A DNA stretch of 64,000 nucleotides from Bowmanella yangjiangensis (lineage in GTDB: Bacteria; Pseudomonadota; Gammaproteobacteria; Enterobacterales; Alteromonadaceae), in the NCBI RefSeq assembly GCF_017255015.1, contig NZ_JAFKCS010000009.1, forward strand, positions 122,347 to 186,346. The letters are read 5' to 3'. Below the pieces are notes generated by a model, which worked only from the letters and a program-made list of their open reading frames with translations, was not told the origin of the DNA and made no database searches. Positions 16,137-25,093 of this stretch are shown here, one piece after another. Numbering within the stretch: position 1 is the stretch's first letter; each line of letters begins with the position of its first letter. Position numbers and translations under genes: made by a program.

Positions 16137-17516
16137 ATGTCTGTGATTCGACCTGCGGCCCTATCGGCGATACTCTGTGCCCTGAATGCCTTTGCGGCGC
16201 CTTTTGAACTGGGCAAATCTGCCAGTTTGTTTTATGCCCTGGAAACTGTCTCTGCCCAGCAAACCGAAAACATTCTGATTTCTAGTGCCGGGGATACGCT
16301 TAATGTAAAGTTTCCAGCCGGCTTTTCTTTATCCTCTGATCAGCGTTATGTTCGCATTGATCTAGTTAACGGCCAGTTTGCCGCGGCACTGCCAGCCGCG
16401 GGTTTAGCCGCGTCAGCAGACTACACCTCATTGCTGAGTGCTGGAGGCGCTGTAGGCGATAATTTCGCTATAGTGCAAGTTTCCGCTGCCGTGCCCAAGG
16501 GACCTGAAACGCCGTTAGTCTTGCCATTAACCAGCATTCAGATTGATAGTCCGGCGCAGCCGCTGACCTTTGTTTATACCTTGTTTGACAGTGCGTCTTC
16601 CGCGGTAAATAAGGGCCTGTACCTATATCGGGCTCAGGCCGAATTGCTACACTTGCAAAGTGGTTTATCCGAGGCCTTTGCCCAGGGATTTGAGCATAGG
16701 GTTGGATTTGGTACGGATTTTGTGAAATTTTCTTCTACCTTTCGCTCTCCGGCGGTCTTTTCGCTGGGAGACAGTGATGGTGATAAGGCCTCATTGGCTA
16801 AGTTCAGAGCGGATCTGTTGATTCAGCCCAATGCTCGAAAGGTTAGTGACTCCTCAATTATCAGTGATTTTCGTGATCTGCTGAGCAACGTGAATAGCAA
16901 AGCGCCCAGTGCTTTGCTTCAAGGGGATTTCTCGGCTGGAAATCTGCACTTAAATGCCGCTGACAATTGTGGCGGAGCAAGTCACGAGTTGAGTGTGCAA
17001 GACGGTGCCCGGGAGGCGAAAGTCAGTTTAGATAATCTCATCAGCTTTCCCGTATTATGCATGGATGTGAGTGAGAATCGTGAAAGAATAGTACGATCTG
17101 AATACCGCTTGAACCTGGGATTGGGCGCTGATGCGGCTTATTTCGGTCGGGTGCGATACGATGGCGCCAGAGTTGACTTACCTTATATCAGTGGATTTGG
17201 CGAATACCGACAACGTATCACCTTGGTGAATCACACCGGATATAACGTCAGGTATATCACTGAATTCTTCGCTGAACAGGCTGTTCAGGGAAATTTTGAA
17301 CCTGGGTCACTTAGTCAGGGAGTTATCCCAGCTAAAAGTGCACTGAAACTGGATGCTACCGACTTAGTTAGCATTGCCTCCGGCGTGCCAACCAGAGTGA
17401 GTGCCAGGATCCTGTTGGATGCCTTACCAGAAGATGTTTCAGCTTCTGTTCAGATTGTTGCTGTGCGCAGCGGGCAGCCACCAATGACTAATGTTCTACA
17501 AATCTTGTCTAACTAA
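16137..17516 (+). CDS. Diverged paralogue of the exported surface-layer-type protein
   Basis: 459 aa with a signal peptide (cut near NAFA-APF). It aligns with the preceding protein along its length: YVRIDL..GQFAA versus YVRIDLSAGEFAA; FVYTLFDSASSAVN versus VTYALYESAANAVN; ADNC...LCMDV versus ADCS...LCVDN; LPYISGFGEYRQRITLVN versus VPYVTTFSAYNQRVYIVN; KLDATDLVSIA versus ALKVTDLVDIA. Both cysteines are kept. Codon use is ordinary, so expression should be far lower. It has AGAAGGA before the ATG and lies just past the terminator. A minor lattice component, an anchor or an assembly factor are possible roles; none is shown by sequence. Confidence 0.72.
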   Translation: MSVIRPAALSAILCALNAFAAPFELGKSASLFYALETVSAQQTENILISSAGDTLNVKFPAGFSLSSDQRYVRIDLVNGQFAAALPAAGLAASADYTSLLSAGGAVGDNFAIVQVSAAVPKGPETPLVLPLTSIQIDSPAQPLTFVYTLFDSASSAVNKGLYLYRAQAELLHLQSGLSEAFAQGFEHRVGFGTDFVKFSSTFRSPAVFSLGDSDGDKASLAKFRADLLIQPNARKVSDSSIISDFRDLLSNVNSKAPSALLQGDFSAGNLHLNAADNCGGASHELSVQDGAREAKVSLDNLISFPVLCMDVSENRERIVRSEYRLNLGLGADAAYFGRVRYDGARVDLPYISGFGEYRQRITLVNHTGYNVRYITEFFAEQAVQGNFEPGSLSQGVIPAKSALKLDATDLVSIASGVPTRVSARILLDALPEDVSASVQIVAVRSGQPPMTNVLQILSN

Positions 17517-17617
17517 AAGGCTTTTTAGTAAGGTAACGACATTGAGTTAGAGAAGGGGAATGCGTTGGCCTGACTTCGGGTGAGCGGGTTCCCTTTTATC
17601 GATATTAAGGTTCTGAA

Positions 17618-19594
17618 ATGAATGACAGGTTGGATGACCTGAGGGCGCTCATCGCCAAAGGGAAATATAAAAAGGCACTTCCGCTTCTCAAAAAGTTTAA
17701 TCAAAAATCGCAACAACTCAGTTATGAAAGTCTGGAGATGGAAGCGGGATGTTTATTTTTTGAAGGGCAATATCGTTTATCCAGAATAAAAACACAACAG
17801 GCCTTGCGACTGGCCACACTGCCCGAACAAAAAATAGCGTGCCTTGGGAATATGGCGAAGGCATCAGAAAAGGCTGGTGACAAGAAAGACGCCTTGCAAT
17901 GTCTTTGTGAATTAGTAAAGCAAGACCCTGGGGGGCAATATCTCGAGCCGCGTTTAGTCGCGCTCCAACTGGCTTATCAGTTGCAAGAGTGGGAGATCAT
18001 CAAACAGATTGGCCCATCCTTGGTGAAGTTTACGGCGTTCGCTACACCCTCTTTACTGATAATGGCGCAAGCCGCCATATCGCAAGGTGAATCTACGCTC
18101 GCTCTCAAACATCTGGACACTATTGCACGACAGATTCGGATGAATGAGCAACATATCATCAAGCCAGATGAAGTTATTTCGTTGTTCACCTGCTATAAAG
18201 CCTTGTCTGCTTACACCGCTATGGAAGAATTGTTAGAAAAGCTCAAACCCGCTTTTGAGCAAAGCGACTGGTTCCGGCTATTGGTGCATGGCTTATCTGC
18301 AGAGTCGACGGGTGTAAGTTCATCGTCTGCAACCACAGCCGAAAAAATCGGCAACGGACAGCCTCCGATTATTAGAGGCAACAATGCCGGCGCAATAAAG
18401 GCCCTGACATCCCTAAGTCGAACAATGCTGCAACTAGGCGCGAGGTTCCATTCTGCCTTAGTGTTTGAGGTGGACGGTGATGACATCTGTGTCAAACTGA
18501 GCCAATCAGAGGCGATTGGGGGGATAGGGATGGACATTCCGCTCAAATGCTTGCCCGTTCTCTCTGACTATCGCTTCTACTTGTCTTCAGAATATAACCT
18601 CAATTTCTCCCTCAGCAAGCACCCCTTGAATGAGGCAGCAAAGCCGATTATGCAGTGTTTGGTTGAGCTATATAACGCCTGCAACAAACTGGTTTCATGG
18701 CGAAAAAGCTATCCTTTGTTCTCTCTGACAGGTATTCGGCCCGTATTTGACAAGTTACTGCAGGCACGCTGTGATGCCGAATATTATCAGGCTTGTTATG
18801 CTGACTCGGCTGACGCCATTGATGAACAGGTCTTAATTAGCAGCTTCTTCAACTCAAGAATACTCCAATTGGATAGCGGCCTTATTCGGAATTCAGGTGG
18901 AAAGCCTAAACACTCAACAGAGCTGGTATTTATCCCCATGATTGAGTTGATTAACCATAAAATGGGCGCGCCAGGTTTCTTGTTAGATAGGTCCAGACTA
19001 TGCATTCAAACCAAGTATGAACCCGGTGCAGAAGGTGACGAACTGTTTGTACAGTACAATTTGGATGATCCTGTCGTCACCCTCTTGAGGTATGGTTTTT
19101 TCGATGCTTCAGTTTCTTGGATTTATACCGTACCTTTGGTGCTCAACACTACAACCGGACTCACCCTTGTTGTACACAATCAAGTAAAACAAGCTGGCAG
19201 TAATGTTGTACCTGAACATCTGAGAGACATTCCCGAGCATTACCCTGCAATTCTTGTGCGTGAAGGTTCTGATGTATACTTGAGCAAGCTTGTTATTCCT
19301 GGAAAATCGCAGATCAATGCCTTGCCTCGAGTGATTGCCGAGGTGCTCAAATCTGTTGATGTCGAGCACAATTTTCAAAACACCGAGATTCTAAATGCGG
19401 AAGTGGAATATCTCATGAGTCAGCTCTTGGATGCTAATCAGCAATACTGGCAAGACCTGGATGTTTGTATTAAACAACAGCAAACTAGTTCCAATAGAAT
19501 TCCGGAAGCGACTTTTGAGATACTTAGTAAGCTATGTGAGTTTTGCTCAGATCATCTTGCTTCTTATGTGGCTAATTCAGGCTATGCGCGATAA
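17618..19594 (+). CDS. TPR protein with a SET-like (lysine methyltransferase-type) domain
   Basis: 658 aa, no signal peptide, presumably cytoplasmic. Residues about 1-220 are helical TPR-like repeats (YKKALPLLKKF, FFEGQYRLSRIKTQQAL, KAGDKKDALQCLCEL). The C-terminal half resembles the SET domain of the Rubisco large-subunit methyltransferase/SETD3 group: FNSRIL (411-416), FIPMIELINHKMG (438-450, with the Asn-His pair at 446-447), GDELFVQYN (473-481) and LLRYGFFD (489-496), the expected order and spacing. An S-adenosylmethionine-dependent protein lysine methyltransferase is therefore possible. It lies 101 bp after the exported paralogue and 39 bp before the first sulfotransferase gene. Target and activity are unknown. 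Confidence 0.6.
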   Translation: MNDRLDDLRALIAKGKYKKALPLLKKFNQKSQQLSYESLEMEAGCLFFEGQYRLSRIKTQQALRLATLPEQKIACLGNMAKASEKAGDKKDALQCLCELVKQDPGGQYLEPRLVALQLAYQLQEWEIIKQIGPSLVKFTAFATPSLLIMAQAAISQGESTLALKHLDTIARQIRMNEQHIIKPDEVISLFTCYKALSAYTAMEELLEKLKPAFEQSDWFRLLVHGLSAESTGVSSSSATTAEKIGNGQPPIIRGNNAGAIKALTSLSRTMLQLGARFHSALVFEVDGDDICVKLSQSEAIGGIGMDIPLKCLPVLSDYRFYLSSEYNLNFSLSKHPLNEAAKPIMQCLVELYNACNKLVSWRKSYPLFSLTGIRPVFDKLLQARCDAEYYQACYADSADAIDEQVLISSFFNSRILQLDSGLIRNSGGKPKHSTELVFIPMIELINHKMGAPGFLLDRSRLCIQTKYEPGAEGDELFVQYNLDDPVVTLLRYGFFDASVSWIYTVPLVLNTTTGLTLVVHNQVKQAGSNVVPEHLRDIPEHYPAILVREGSDVYLSKLVIPGKSQINALPRVIAEVLKSVDVEHNFQNTEILNAEVEYLMSQLLDANQQYWQDLDVCIKQQQTSSNRIPEATFEILSKLCEFCSDHLASYVANSGYAR

Positions 19595-19633
19595 TTCGCT
19601 AAAGTGCATCCCTGTTGTAACTGAATAAACACC

Positions 19634-20476
19634 GTGATTGAAAACATAACCCTTATTACCGGTATCCCAAGATCGGGCACCACTTTATGCTGTAACCTGT
19701 TGAATCAGCGTGATGATGCGGTTGCATTACACGAACCCATCAACCCATCAAGACTTGCTGGCGGCGTGAGTGCAGGCAGGGCAGGGATGGAAATTGAAAG
19801 CATTATCCTGCAGTTACGTGAGGACATTGCTGCAGGGCGCCCATTTGAGAATGGCGACAAAGCCGGCCTCTCCATTGATAATCCTGTGGGCCTATCTACG
19901 AAAGATGGAAAAAGGCAGGTCGTTGCTCAAAGGGGCCTTGTTTCCATTCCACCCAGAGAGAATCAGCATTTTCGCTTGATCGTAAAACAGAATGCACTGT
20001 TTACCTCATTGCTGACGCAGCTAGAAGTGCGTTTTCCTATTGTTGCCATAGTCAGAAACCCTGTAGATGTTTTGCTCTCCTGGATGACAGTTGACCTGCC
20101 AGTGAATCGAGGACGGGTACCCGCCGGTGAACGGTTTAGTGATTTTCTTCGAAATACGCTTTTACGCACTGATAGTGTTTTTCAGCGCCAATTGATTATT
20201 TATACCTGGTTTATGCAGCAGTTTATTGAACATGAATTGTCTATAGTGCGCTACGAGGATGTGGTTGCTAGTGCTGGCACTGTACTGGATGAAGCGCTGG
20301 GTTTTCAGGCGTTAAACCGCTCTCCTTTGAATTATCAAAACAGACAATTTGCGCCAGCGTTACTTGATGAGTTGCAGAGTAATCTGACTGAGATAACAAA
20401 ACTCTCTCGGTTTGGTTTGTATAGTGAGGCAGAAATAGCGCGCGCGATGACATCGGCCATTGGGGCCGGGGAGTAA
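19634..20476 (+). CDS. Sulfotransferase-family protein
   Basis: 280 aa from a GTG start. The N-terminal P-loop ITGIPRSGTTLC (residues 8-19) is the 5'-phosphosulfate-binding loop, and VAIVRNPVDVLLSW is the 3'-phosphate-binding motif, both standard for PAPS-dependent sulfotransferases. It would move sulfate from PAPS to a glycan or other hydroxyl group in the cytoplasm. The acceptor cannot be read from sequence. Its stop codon lies 2 bp before the ATG of the next, larger sulfotransferase gene, so the two are co-translated. Confidence 0.82.
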   Translation: MIENITLITGIPRSGTTLCCNLLNQRDDAVALHEPINPSRLAGGVSAGRAGMEIESIILQLREDIAAGRPFENGDKAGLSIDNPVGLSTKDGKRQVVAQRGLVSIPPRENQHFRLIVKQNALFTSLLTQLEVRFPIVAIVRNPVDVLLSWMTVDLPVNRGRVPAGERFSDFLRNTLLRTDSVFQRQLIIYTWFMQQFIEHELSIVRYEDVVASAGTVLDEALGFQALNRSPLNYQNRQFAPALLDELQSNLTEITKLSRFGLYSEAEIARAMTSAIGAGE

Positions 20477-20477
20477 T

Positions 20478-23192
20478 ATGTCAAATACAACAAACGCTCC
20501 TCAACCTTTCTACCTGTGCAGCGGGTTTCACCGCAGTGGTACTTCCATGATTGCCCAGTGTCTTGCCAAAGGGGGCATGCACATGGGCAATGAGTTAATG
20601 GGCGCGAGTTTCAGTAATCCACTCGGCCATTTAGAAGATATGCCAGCAGTCAGATTACACGACAAATTATTTGAGATTAATGGCACAAACTGGCAGTACT
20701 GTGATGACAGCCCATTGATCAAACCAAACTGGCTGCAAAACTATCTGAAACGTTATATTCAGGCACGCAACCAGAGCGGCGGGATACAAGGGGTTAAAGA
20801 CCCAAGAGCCCTTTACTTCCTTAAAGATTGGCAAGTGGCTGGACAACAGTCAATACGATACATTTTCATCTACCGGCATTGGGCTAGTGCAGGACAATCG
20901 CTGCTCAATCGTGCGAGCAGACATTTAGTCAACAGTGTTGCACCCATTGCTGCCAATCGACTCAATTACCGCTTTTGGCAAGAACCTGAACTGGCCTTCC
21001 AAATGTGGTTATCCAGCAATAAGCGCATGCTGGATTTTTATGCCGCACATCAGGACAAATGCGTGTTGATTGCACAGGAGGGCTTTGCAAAGGGACAGTT
21101 TGATGCACAGCCACTGGCTGACAAGCTGGCATTGCCAGTTCAGTGTTTGACGCCCAGCGAGTTCAAAACTGAGCTGATGACCTCGAAGGTGGATCCTGCC
21201 GCGTTGGCCTTGATTAGTGCGGAACTTCGTGAGCAATTGGAGCACGTCTGGGCACGGCTGCAAAGTCTTGCCGATGTGTCTGCACCTGAGATGCGTTCAC
21301 TTTCGTCGAATCATACCTCGACTGGACGAGCTGAAACTGCAATAGCTAAGGCTGACAAAGCGGCCAGGCCGGCATTCCAGCTAGAGGGATTAAATTGGGC
21401 TGAGCTGTTGGGCTTTTTGCCCCGGATACCCGAACGTTTGCTTGAGCAGGATGTATTTAATAGCGCATTTGGTAGACCATTCGGTTCAGTAGAACAGTAT
21501 TTGTCGCTAGCGAAGGTGACTCACCGGGCTGGTTTCTATGCGTTGACCAAACTGGCCAAGTTAAGAGCGATGCATGTGCAGGCCGGCCATTGGCGGATTA
21601 AAGAGTGGTCATTGTTTGCAGACGAATGTGACGCTTGGTTTGAACAGGATGACCAATCCATGGCGCAGTTGATTCCTTTCTCGCTGCGGCCCATGCATGA
21701 ACGGCAACAAGGTACCTTGCCGTTAATTGACGCCTTGCCTGATATAGATGAGCAAACCTTGCTTACCAGAATGGCCAAGTTGGCCATTCCTGCGGCAAGA
21801 AAGGCCATTGAAGCGACATTGCTATACAAAGCACTGACCACGCCTGCGCAATATCAGCAATTATCTCAATTAGCCTTGAGAGTGAGAGCTTACACCTTGG
21901 CGGAGTTTGCCATCATTAAGGCATTGCGTTTGCACTATCACGTCGATTATTTGGTTGGCCTTGGAGACATTTATCACCAGCAGAAGTTACTTGTGAAGGC
22001 TTTTCAGGTGTATGAAGAAGCTAATTCTCTGAGTCCGCAGCAGGTGGCTATTCAAGTGCGTTTGGCCCAGGTTTGCAGTGCTCTGGGAGATATCGACCGC
22101 TTTAATGTTTATCGGGAGAGGGCTATACAACTGGCTCCTGAACACCCCTTGGTTAAAAAGTGGATGTCAGATGAATATTCCGCCGTGGGCGAGAAAAAAG
22201 CCGATAACCTATACGCCGACATGATCAGTATGCTGAGCTACGAGGCGCAGAGTTATGAAGACATCGTGAAAATTTCGCAAATGGATGAAAGCGAAGGCTT
22301 GACGCTGGATTTACATAATCTGCGAGTTAGTTTCTTACTCAGAGACAACCAAGCCTGGCTTGAAGAAGCAAGCCTTGGCTTATCGGTGGCGGCGACGGCG
22401 CACTTGCGCAGCAGTATCTACCGGCAATGGAAAAAACTCTGGCCCACACCATTGTTGAATAGCTATCTGGGATTGGAGGTTGAAGACGTGTCCTTTACCC
22501 AGAATGATCTGGCCAAGTCGTCGGAGACATTGCCAAGGATCGCGCTTTATATCGATACCAGCGATCCAATCAGGCTCCAAGCACTGTTGTCATTGGTTGA
22601 TTGTCGTCAGGCATTGTTTGATCTGTATATTCTCACCACGTCGGATAATCAAACTGAGATTGAACGGTTGTGTGCTGACTGGCCAGGTAAAACGCATATT
22701 TGGTCAGCATCCCCAGAGGTTTCTGAGCCGCAGGAGTGGTTGGCATTTTGTCTACAACATGAGGCAAATTATCCGGCCATCGTAAAGTTACATACACACA
22801 CTAATGCGCCCAGTGGGCAAATATGCAATCGGCTTTTAGGTCAGTGGTATGGTTTGCTGGGAACCGACGAAACCGTACAAAAGGCATTACGCTTATTTGG
22901 TCAACATGCACAGGCCGCATTGCTGGTTCCACCTTATCTTCCAGAGGATGCGGCAGAGTTACGCCAAAATGCTTGGTTTACCTCGTATCAGCAAAAATGC
23001 GTGAGTTTGGGGCTGCCTATGCCTTCTGACTTGGTTGTCGTCCCGACCGAACGCATGTTCTGGTATGCACCAACTGCCCTGGCTAGGCTGGAACTTGATA
23101 AGGCGCTAGCGCTAAATGAAGACTTTTATAAATTGTTGCCCAGTGTGTTAGAGCATGTTGGCTACAAAACCCAGTCTATTCATCTGTTGTAG
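20478..23192 (+). CDS. Sulfotransferase-TPR-RgpF-like fusion protein
   Basis: 904 aa from the ATG at 20478, preceded by GGGGAG; a TTG 18 bp earlier overlaps the previous gene. Three parts are visible. A sulfotransferase domain (about 1-250) has P-loop SGFHRSGTSM (15-24) and IRYIFIYRHW as the second binding site. A helical TPR region (about 420-590) follows. The C-terminal region (about 690-904) with PAIVKLHTHTN, LLGQWYGLLG and WYAPTALARLELDK resembles the rhamnan synthesis protein F (RgpF) domain. A single chain could thus link sulfation to polymer synthesis. Its stop overlaps the convergent gene on the minus strand by 17 bp. Confidence 0.75.
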   Translation: MSNTTNAPQPFYLCSGFHRSGTSMIAQCLAKGGMHMGNELMGASFSNPLGHLEDMPAVRLHDKLFEINGTNWQYCDDSPLIKPNWLQNYLKRYIQARNQSGGIQGVKDPRALYFLKDWQVAGQQSIRYIFIYRHWASAGQSLLNRASRHLVNSVAPIAANRLNYRFWQEPELAFQMWLSSNKRMLDFYAAHQDKCVLIAQEGFAKGQFDAQPLADKLALPVQCLTPSEFKTELMTSKVDPAALALISAELREQLEHVWARLQSLADVSAPEMRSLSSNHTSTGRAETAIAKADKAARPAFQLEGLNWAELLGFLPRIPERLLEQDVFNSAFGRPFGSVEQYLSLAKVTHRAGFYALTKLAKLRAMHVQAGHWRIKEWSLFADECDAWFEQDDQSMAQLIPFSLRPMHERQQGTLPLIDALPDIDEQTLLTRMAKLAIPAARKAIEATLLYKALTTPAQYQQLSQLALRVRAYTLAEFAIIKALRLHYHVDYLVGLGDIYHQQKLLVKAFQVYEEANSLSPQQVAIQVRLAQVCSALGDIDRFNVYRERAIQLAPEHPLVKKWMSDEYSAVGEKKADNLYADMISMLSYEAQSYEDIVKISQMDESEGLTLDLHNLRVSFLLRDNQAWLEEASLGLSVAATAHLRSSIYRQWKKLWPTPLLNSYLGLEVEDVSFTQNDLAKSSETLPRIALYIDTSDPIRLQALLSLVDCRQALFDLYILTTSDNQTEIERLCADWPGKTHIWSASPEVSEPQEWLAFCLQHEANYPAIVKLHTHTNAPSGQICNRLLGQWYGLLGTDETVQKALRLFGQHAQAALLVPPYLPEDAAELRQNAWFTSYQQKCVSLGLPMPSDLVVVPTERMFWYAPTALARLELDKALALNEDFYKLLPSVLEHVGYKTQSIHLL

Positions 23193-23991
23193 AGGCTTTG
23201 TTTAATACCTGCAGCCAGGTCTTTGGGGATTCTCCCGCGAGTGCAAAATACATTCGGGCGTACAGCCTGGCGAGGCGCTCGCCAAGAGTACGCTTGGTGA
23301 ACGGGGCAGCAAAGACGGTTTCTGATGGAATGAAATGGCGATGAATATCCAAAAAGCGAAAAATCTTGGTTAGGCTTTGGTCATGCTCATTCTGCAGTTC
23401 TTCCTGGCTCATTATCAGAATTTGTGAGGCGGGTATAATATTGAACATTGCCTGTAACTGTCGGCCATAACGTCCTCTGTCCAGGTAAGATTGAGTGCGA
23501 AGCGGTGAGTTAAATGACCAGTCTTTTTTACGTCTGGCCAGATGAAGACGCAATGGTTCGAGCAAAAAAGCACTTAACATACGGCGGGTTTCCTTGCCCG
23601 TGCGTTTTGACATTTTGTAGTGCGACACGGCGCGCTCGACTGGGTCTCGCAGCATCAGAATGAACTTCGCATCAGGATTGTATTGATAACAATTTTGCAG
23701 AAAGCTGGGATCATAAATCGTGATGGGGGTGGCATCACAAATAATGGGTTGTCCGCCATAGCCTTGGGTACGTCGTTGGTATTGACTGCGCGCGAAGTCG
23801 AGTGGGTTGGCGTGGGTCGCATAATCCGGATGATCAAATATATGTGCTTCTTTTCCTCTCACCAGGAAAACGGCTGGGTGCTGTTGCAAAAAGCTGGCGA
23901 GTGCTGTTGTGCCTGCTTTTTGAACGCCAATGATATGTAAATTAACCAATTTCACGCGTTGTTTGGTGTCTTGCAAAAAGGCGGATACCAT
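23176..23991 (-). CDS. Sulfotransferase, heparan-sulfotransferase-like
   Basis: 271 aa and the only minus-strand gene in the glycan island. The 5'-phosphosulfate loop LHIIGVQKAGTTAL (about 18-31) and 3'-phosphate motif FILMLRDPVERAVSHY are close to those of carbohydrate O/N-sulfotransferases; a SYLDRGRYGRQL segment typical of that class follows. It converges on the preceding gene with a 17-bp coding overlap and is divergent (46 bp) from the following glycosyltransferase. Its orientation suggests separate transcription, perhaps a later insertion into the locus. Confidence 0.87.
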   Translation of the reverse strand: MVSAFLQDTKQRVKLVNLHIIGVQKAGTTALASFLQQHPAVFLVRGKEAHIFDHPDYATHANPLDFARSQYQRRTQGYGGQPIICDATPITIYDPSFLQNCYQYNPDAKFILMLRDPVERAVSHYKMSKRTGKETRRMLSAFLLEPLRLHLARRKKDWSFNSPLRTQSYLDRGRYGRQLQAMFNIIPASQILIMSQEELQNEHDQSLTKIFRFLDIHRHFIPSETVFAAPFTKRTLGERLARLYARMYFALAGESPKTWLQVLNKASTTDE

Positions 23992-24037
23992 AGCCCGTCA
24001 GACTCAAATTGTCACCTCAATAGGAACCTGCTTGAAG

Positions 24038-24958
24038 ATGCCGCGTAAAACAGTTTCTTTTCATCGACGCTATTTAGGGTATACGGGAGGGCACCAGAAA
24101 GTCAGAGATTATATTGGGCACCTTTTGACGCAGGATTCTCTGTCCTTGCGTTTGTGGCTGGAAAATCGCTCAGCGATTCAGACGGGACTGTTTGAAGATA
24201 TTGACAATGTTGAGTACGAGCAGAGCTATCGTCCGGATCTGGCTGATATCGTGTTTCTTGCCGGTATGGACTGGGATGACTACCTGCCATTCGCTAATGA
24301 TGCGCAGCCAAAGATTAATCTTATCCAGCATGTCCGCCATGGTGATAAACAGCATCCGTTATTCAAATTTTTATCTCATCGCGCTATACGGCTATGTGTC
24401 TCAGAGGCGGTAAGACAAGCTATTCTTCCTTATGCTAACGGCCCTTGCCTGACAATTCGTATGGGACACAAAATCCCCCTGCTGACTTATCCTAAGTCGA
24501 CGCAGCTGTATATCCTCGCGACGAAGAATCCTGAGTTGGGGGGACGTGTTAAAAACGATGCCATAAAGCTAGGCTTGTCTGTGATTTTGCATGACAAACC
24601 CGTTGAACGACATGTTGTTCATCAGTCAATGGCACAAAGCATAGTGACTCTCACATTACCCAATAAAACGGAAGGGTTTTACTTGCCGGGCATTGAGGCG
24701 ATGGCCTTGTCTGATTGGGCAATTGTGCCTGATTGTGTGGCCAGTCGAGAGTATTCCTCTTCGTTTGCCAATGTGACTGTTTGTGAACGTGATACGGCGG
24801 CCTGTATTTATGCTGTGCAGGGGGCATTAGCAAGTTATCGGGGTGTGTCAGGTAGATTACGCAGATGGATGGGCAAACGCATTGCACAAAGTTATAGCCT
24901 GAGGGCTGAACAGCGTGCTGTTCAAAAAGTATTTCAGCAAATACCTTCCCTATGGTAG
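24038..24958 (+). CDS. GT-B glycosyltransferase (family 4-like)
   Basis: 306 aa from the ATG at 24038; the open frame extends to 23930, but that part lies opposite the divergent sulfotransferase and reads as non-family sequence. AGGAA lies 11 bp before the ATG. The N-terminal GYTGGHQKVRDYIGHLL resembles the donor-domain glycine loop of GT4 enzymes, ISxAVR-like CVSEAVRQAI follows, and the C-terminal NKTEGFYLPGIEAMA (E-x7-E type) is the nucleotide-sugar-binding motif. It is shorter than most GT4 enzymes. Sugar specificity cannot be given. Confidence 0.68.
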   Translation: MPRKTVSFHRRYLGYTGGHQKVRDYIGHLLTQDSLSLRLWLENRSAIQTGLFEDIDNVEYEQSYRPDLADIVFLAGMDWDDYLPFANDAQPKINLIQHVRHGDKQHPLFKFLSHRAIRLCVSEAVRQAILPYANGPCLTIRMGHKIPLLTYPKSTQLYILATKNPELGGRVKNDAIKLGLSVILHDKPVERHVVHQSMAQSIVTLTLPNKTEGFYLPGIEAMALSDWAIVPDCVASREYSSSFANVTVCERDTAACIYAVQGALASYRGVSGRLRRWMGKRIAQSYSLRAEQRAVQKVFQQIPSLW

Positions 24959-25093
24959 GTAGAAGCTTACGGGCTATCTAACCGGTAAAACAGATGAATA
25001 TCTTCTGTGCCATATGTTAGTATTCGCGCTCATTTTCGCCGCCGATGTGGTGATTTAACAGAACTAAACGTGTTTTTTACTACAGTGACAACC

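Noticed and set aside
24038..24290. Starting the glycosyltransferase at 23930 rather than 24038
   Set aside because: The extra 36 residues overlap the divergent sulfotransferase gene and carry no family-like sequence; GYTGGHQ close to the N-terminus fits the shorter form.
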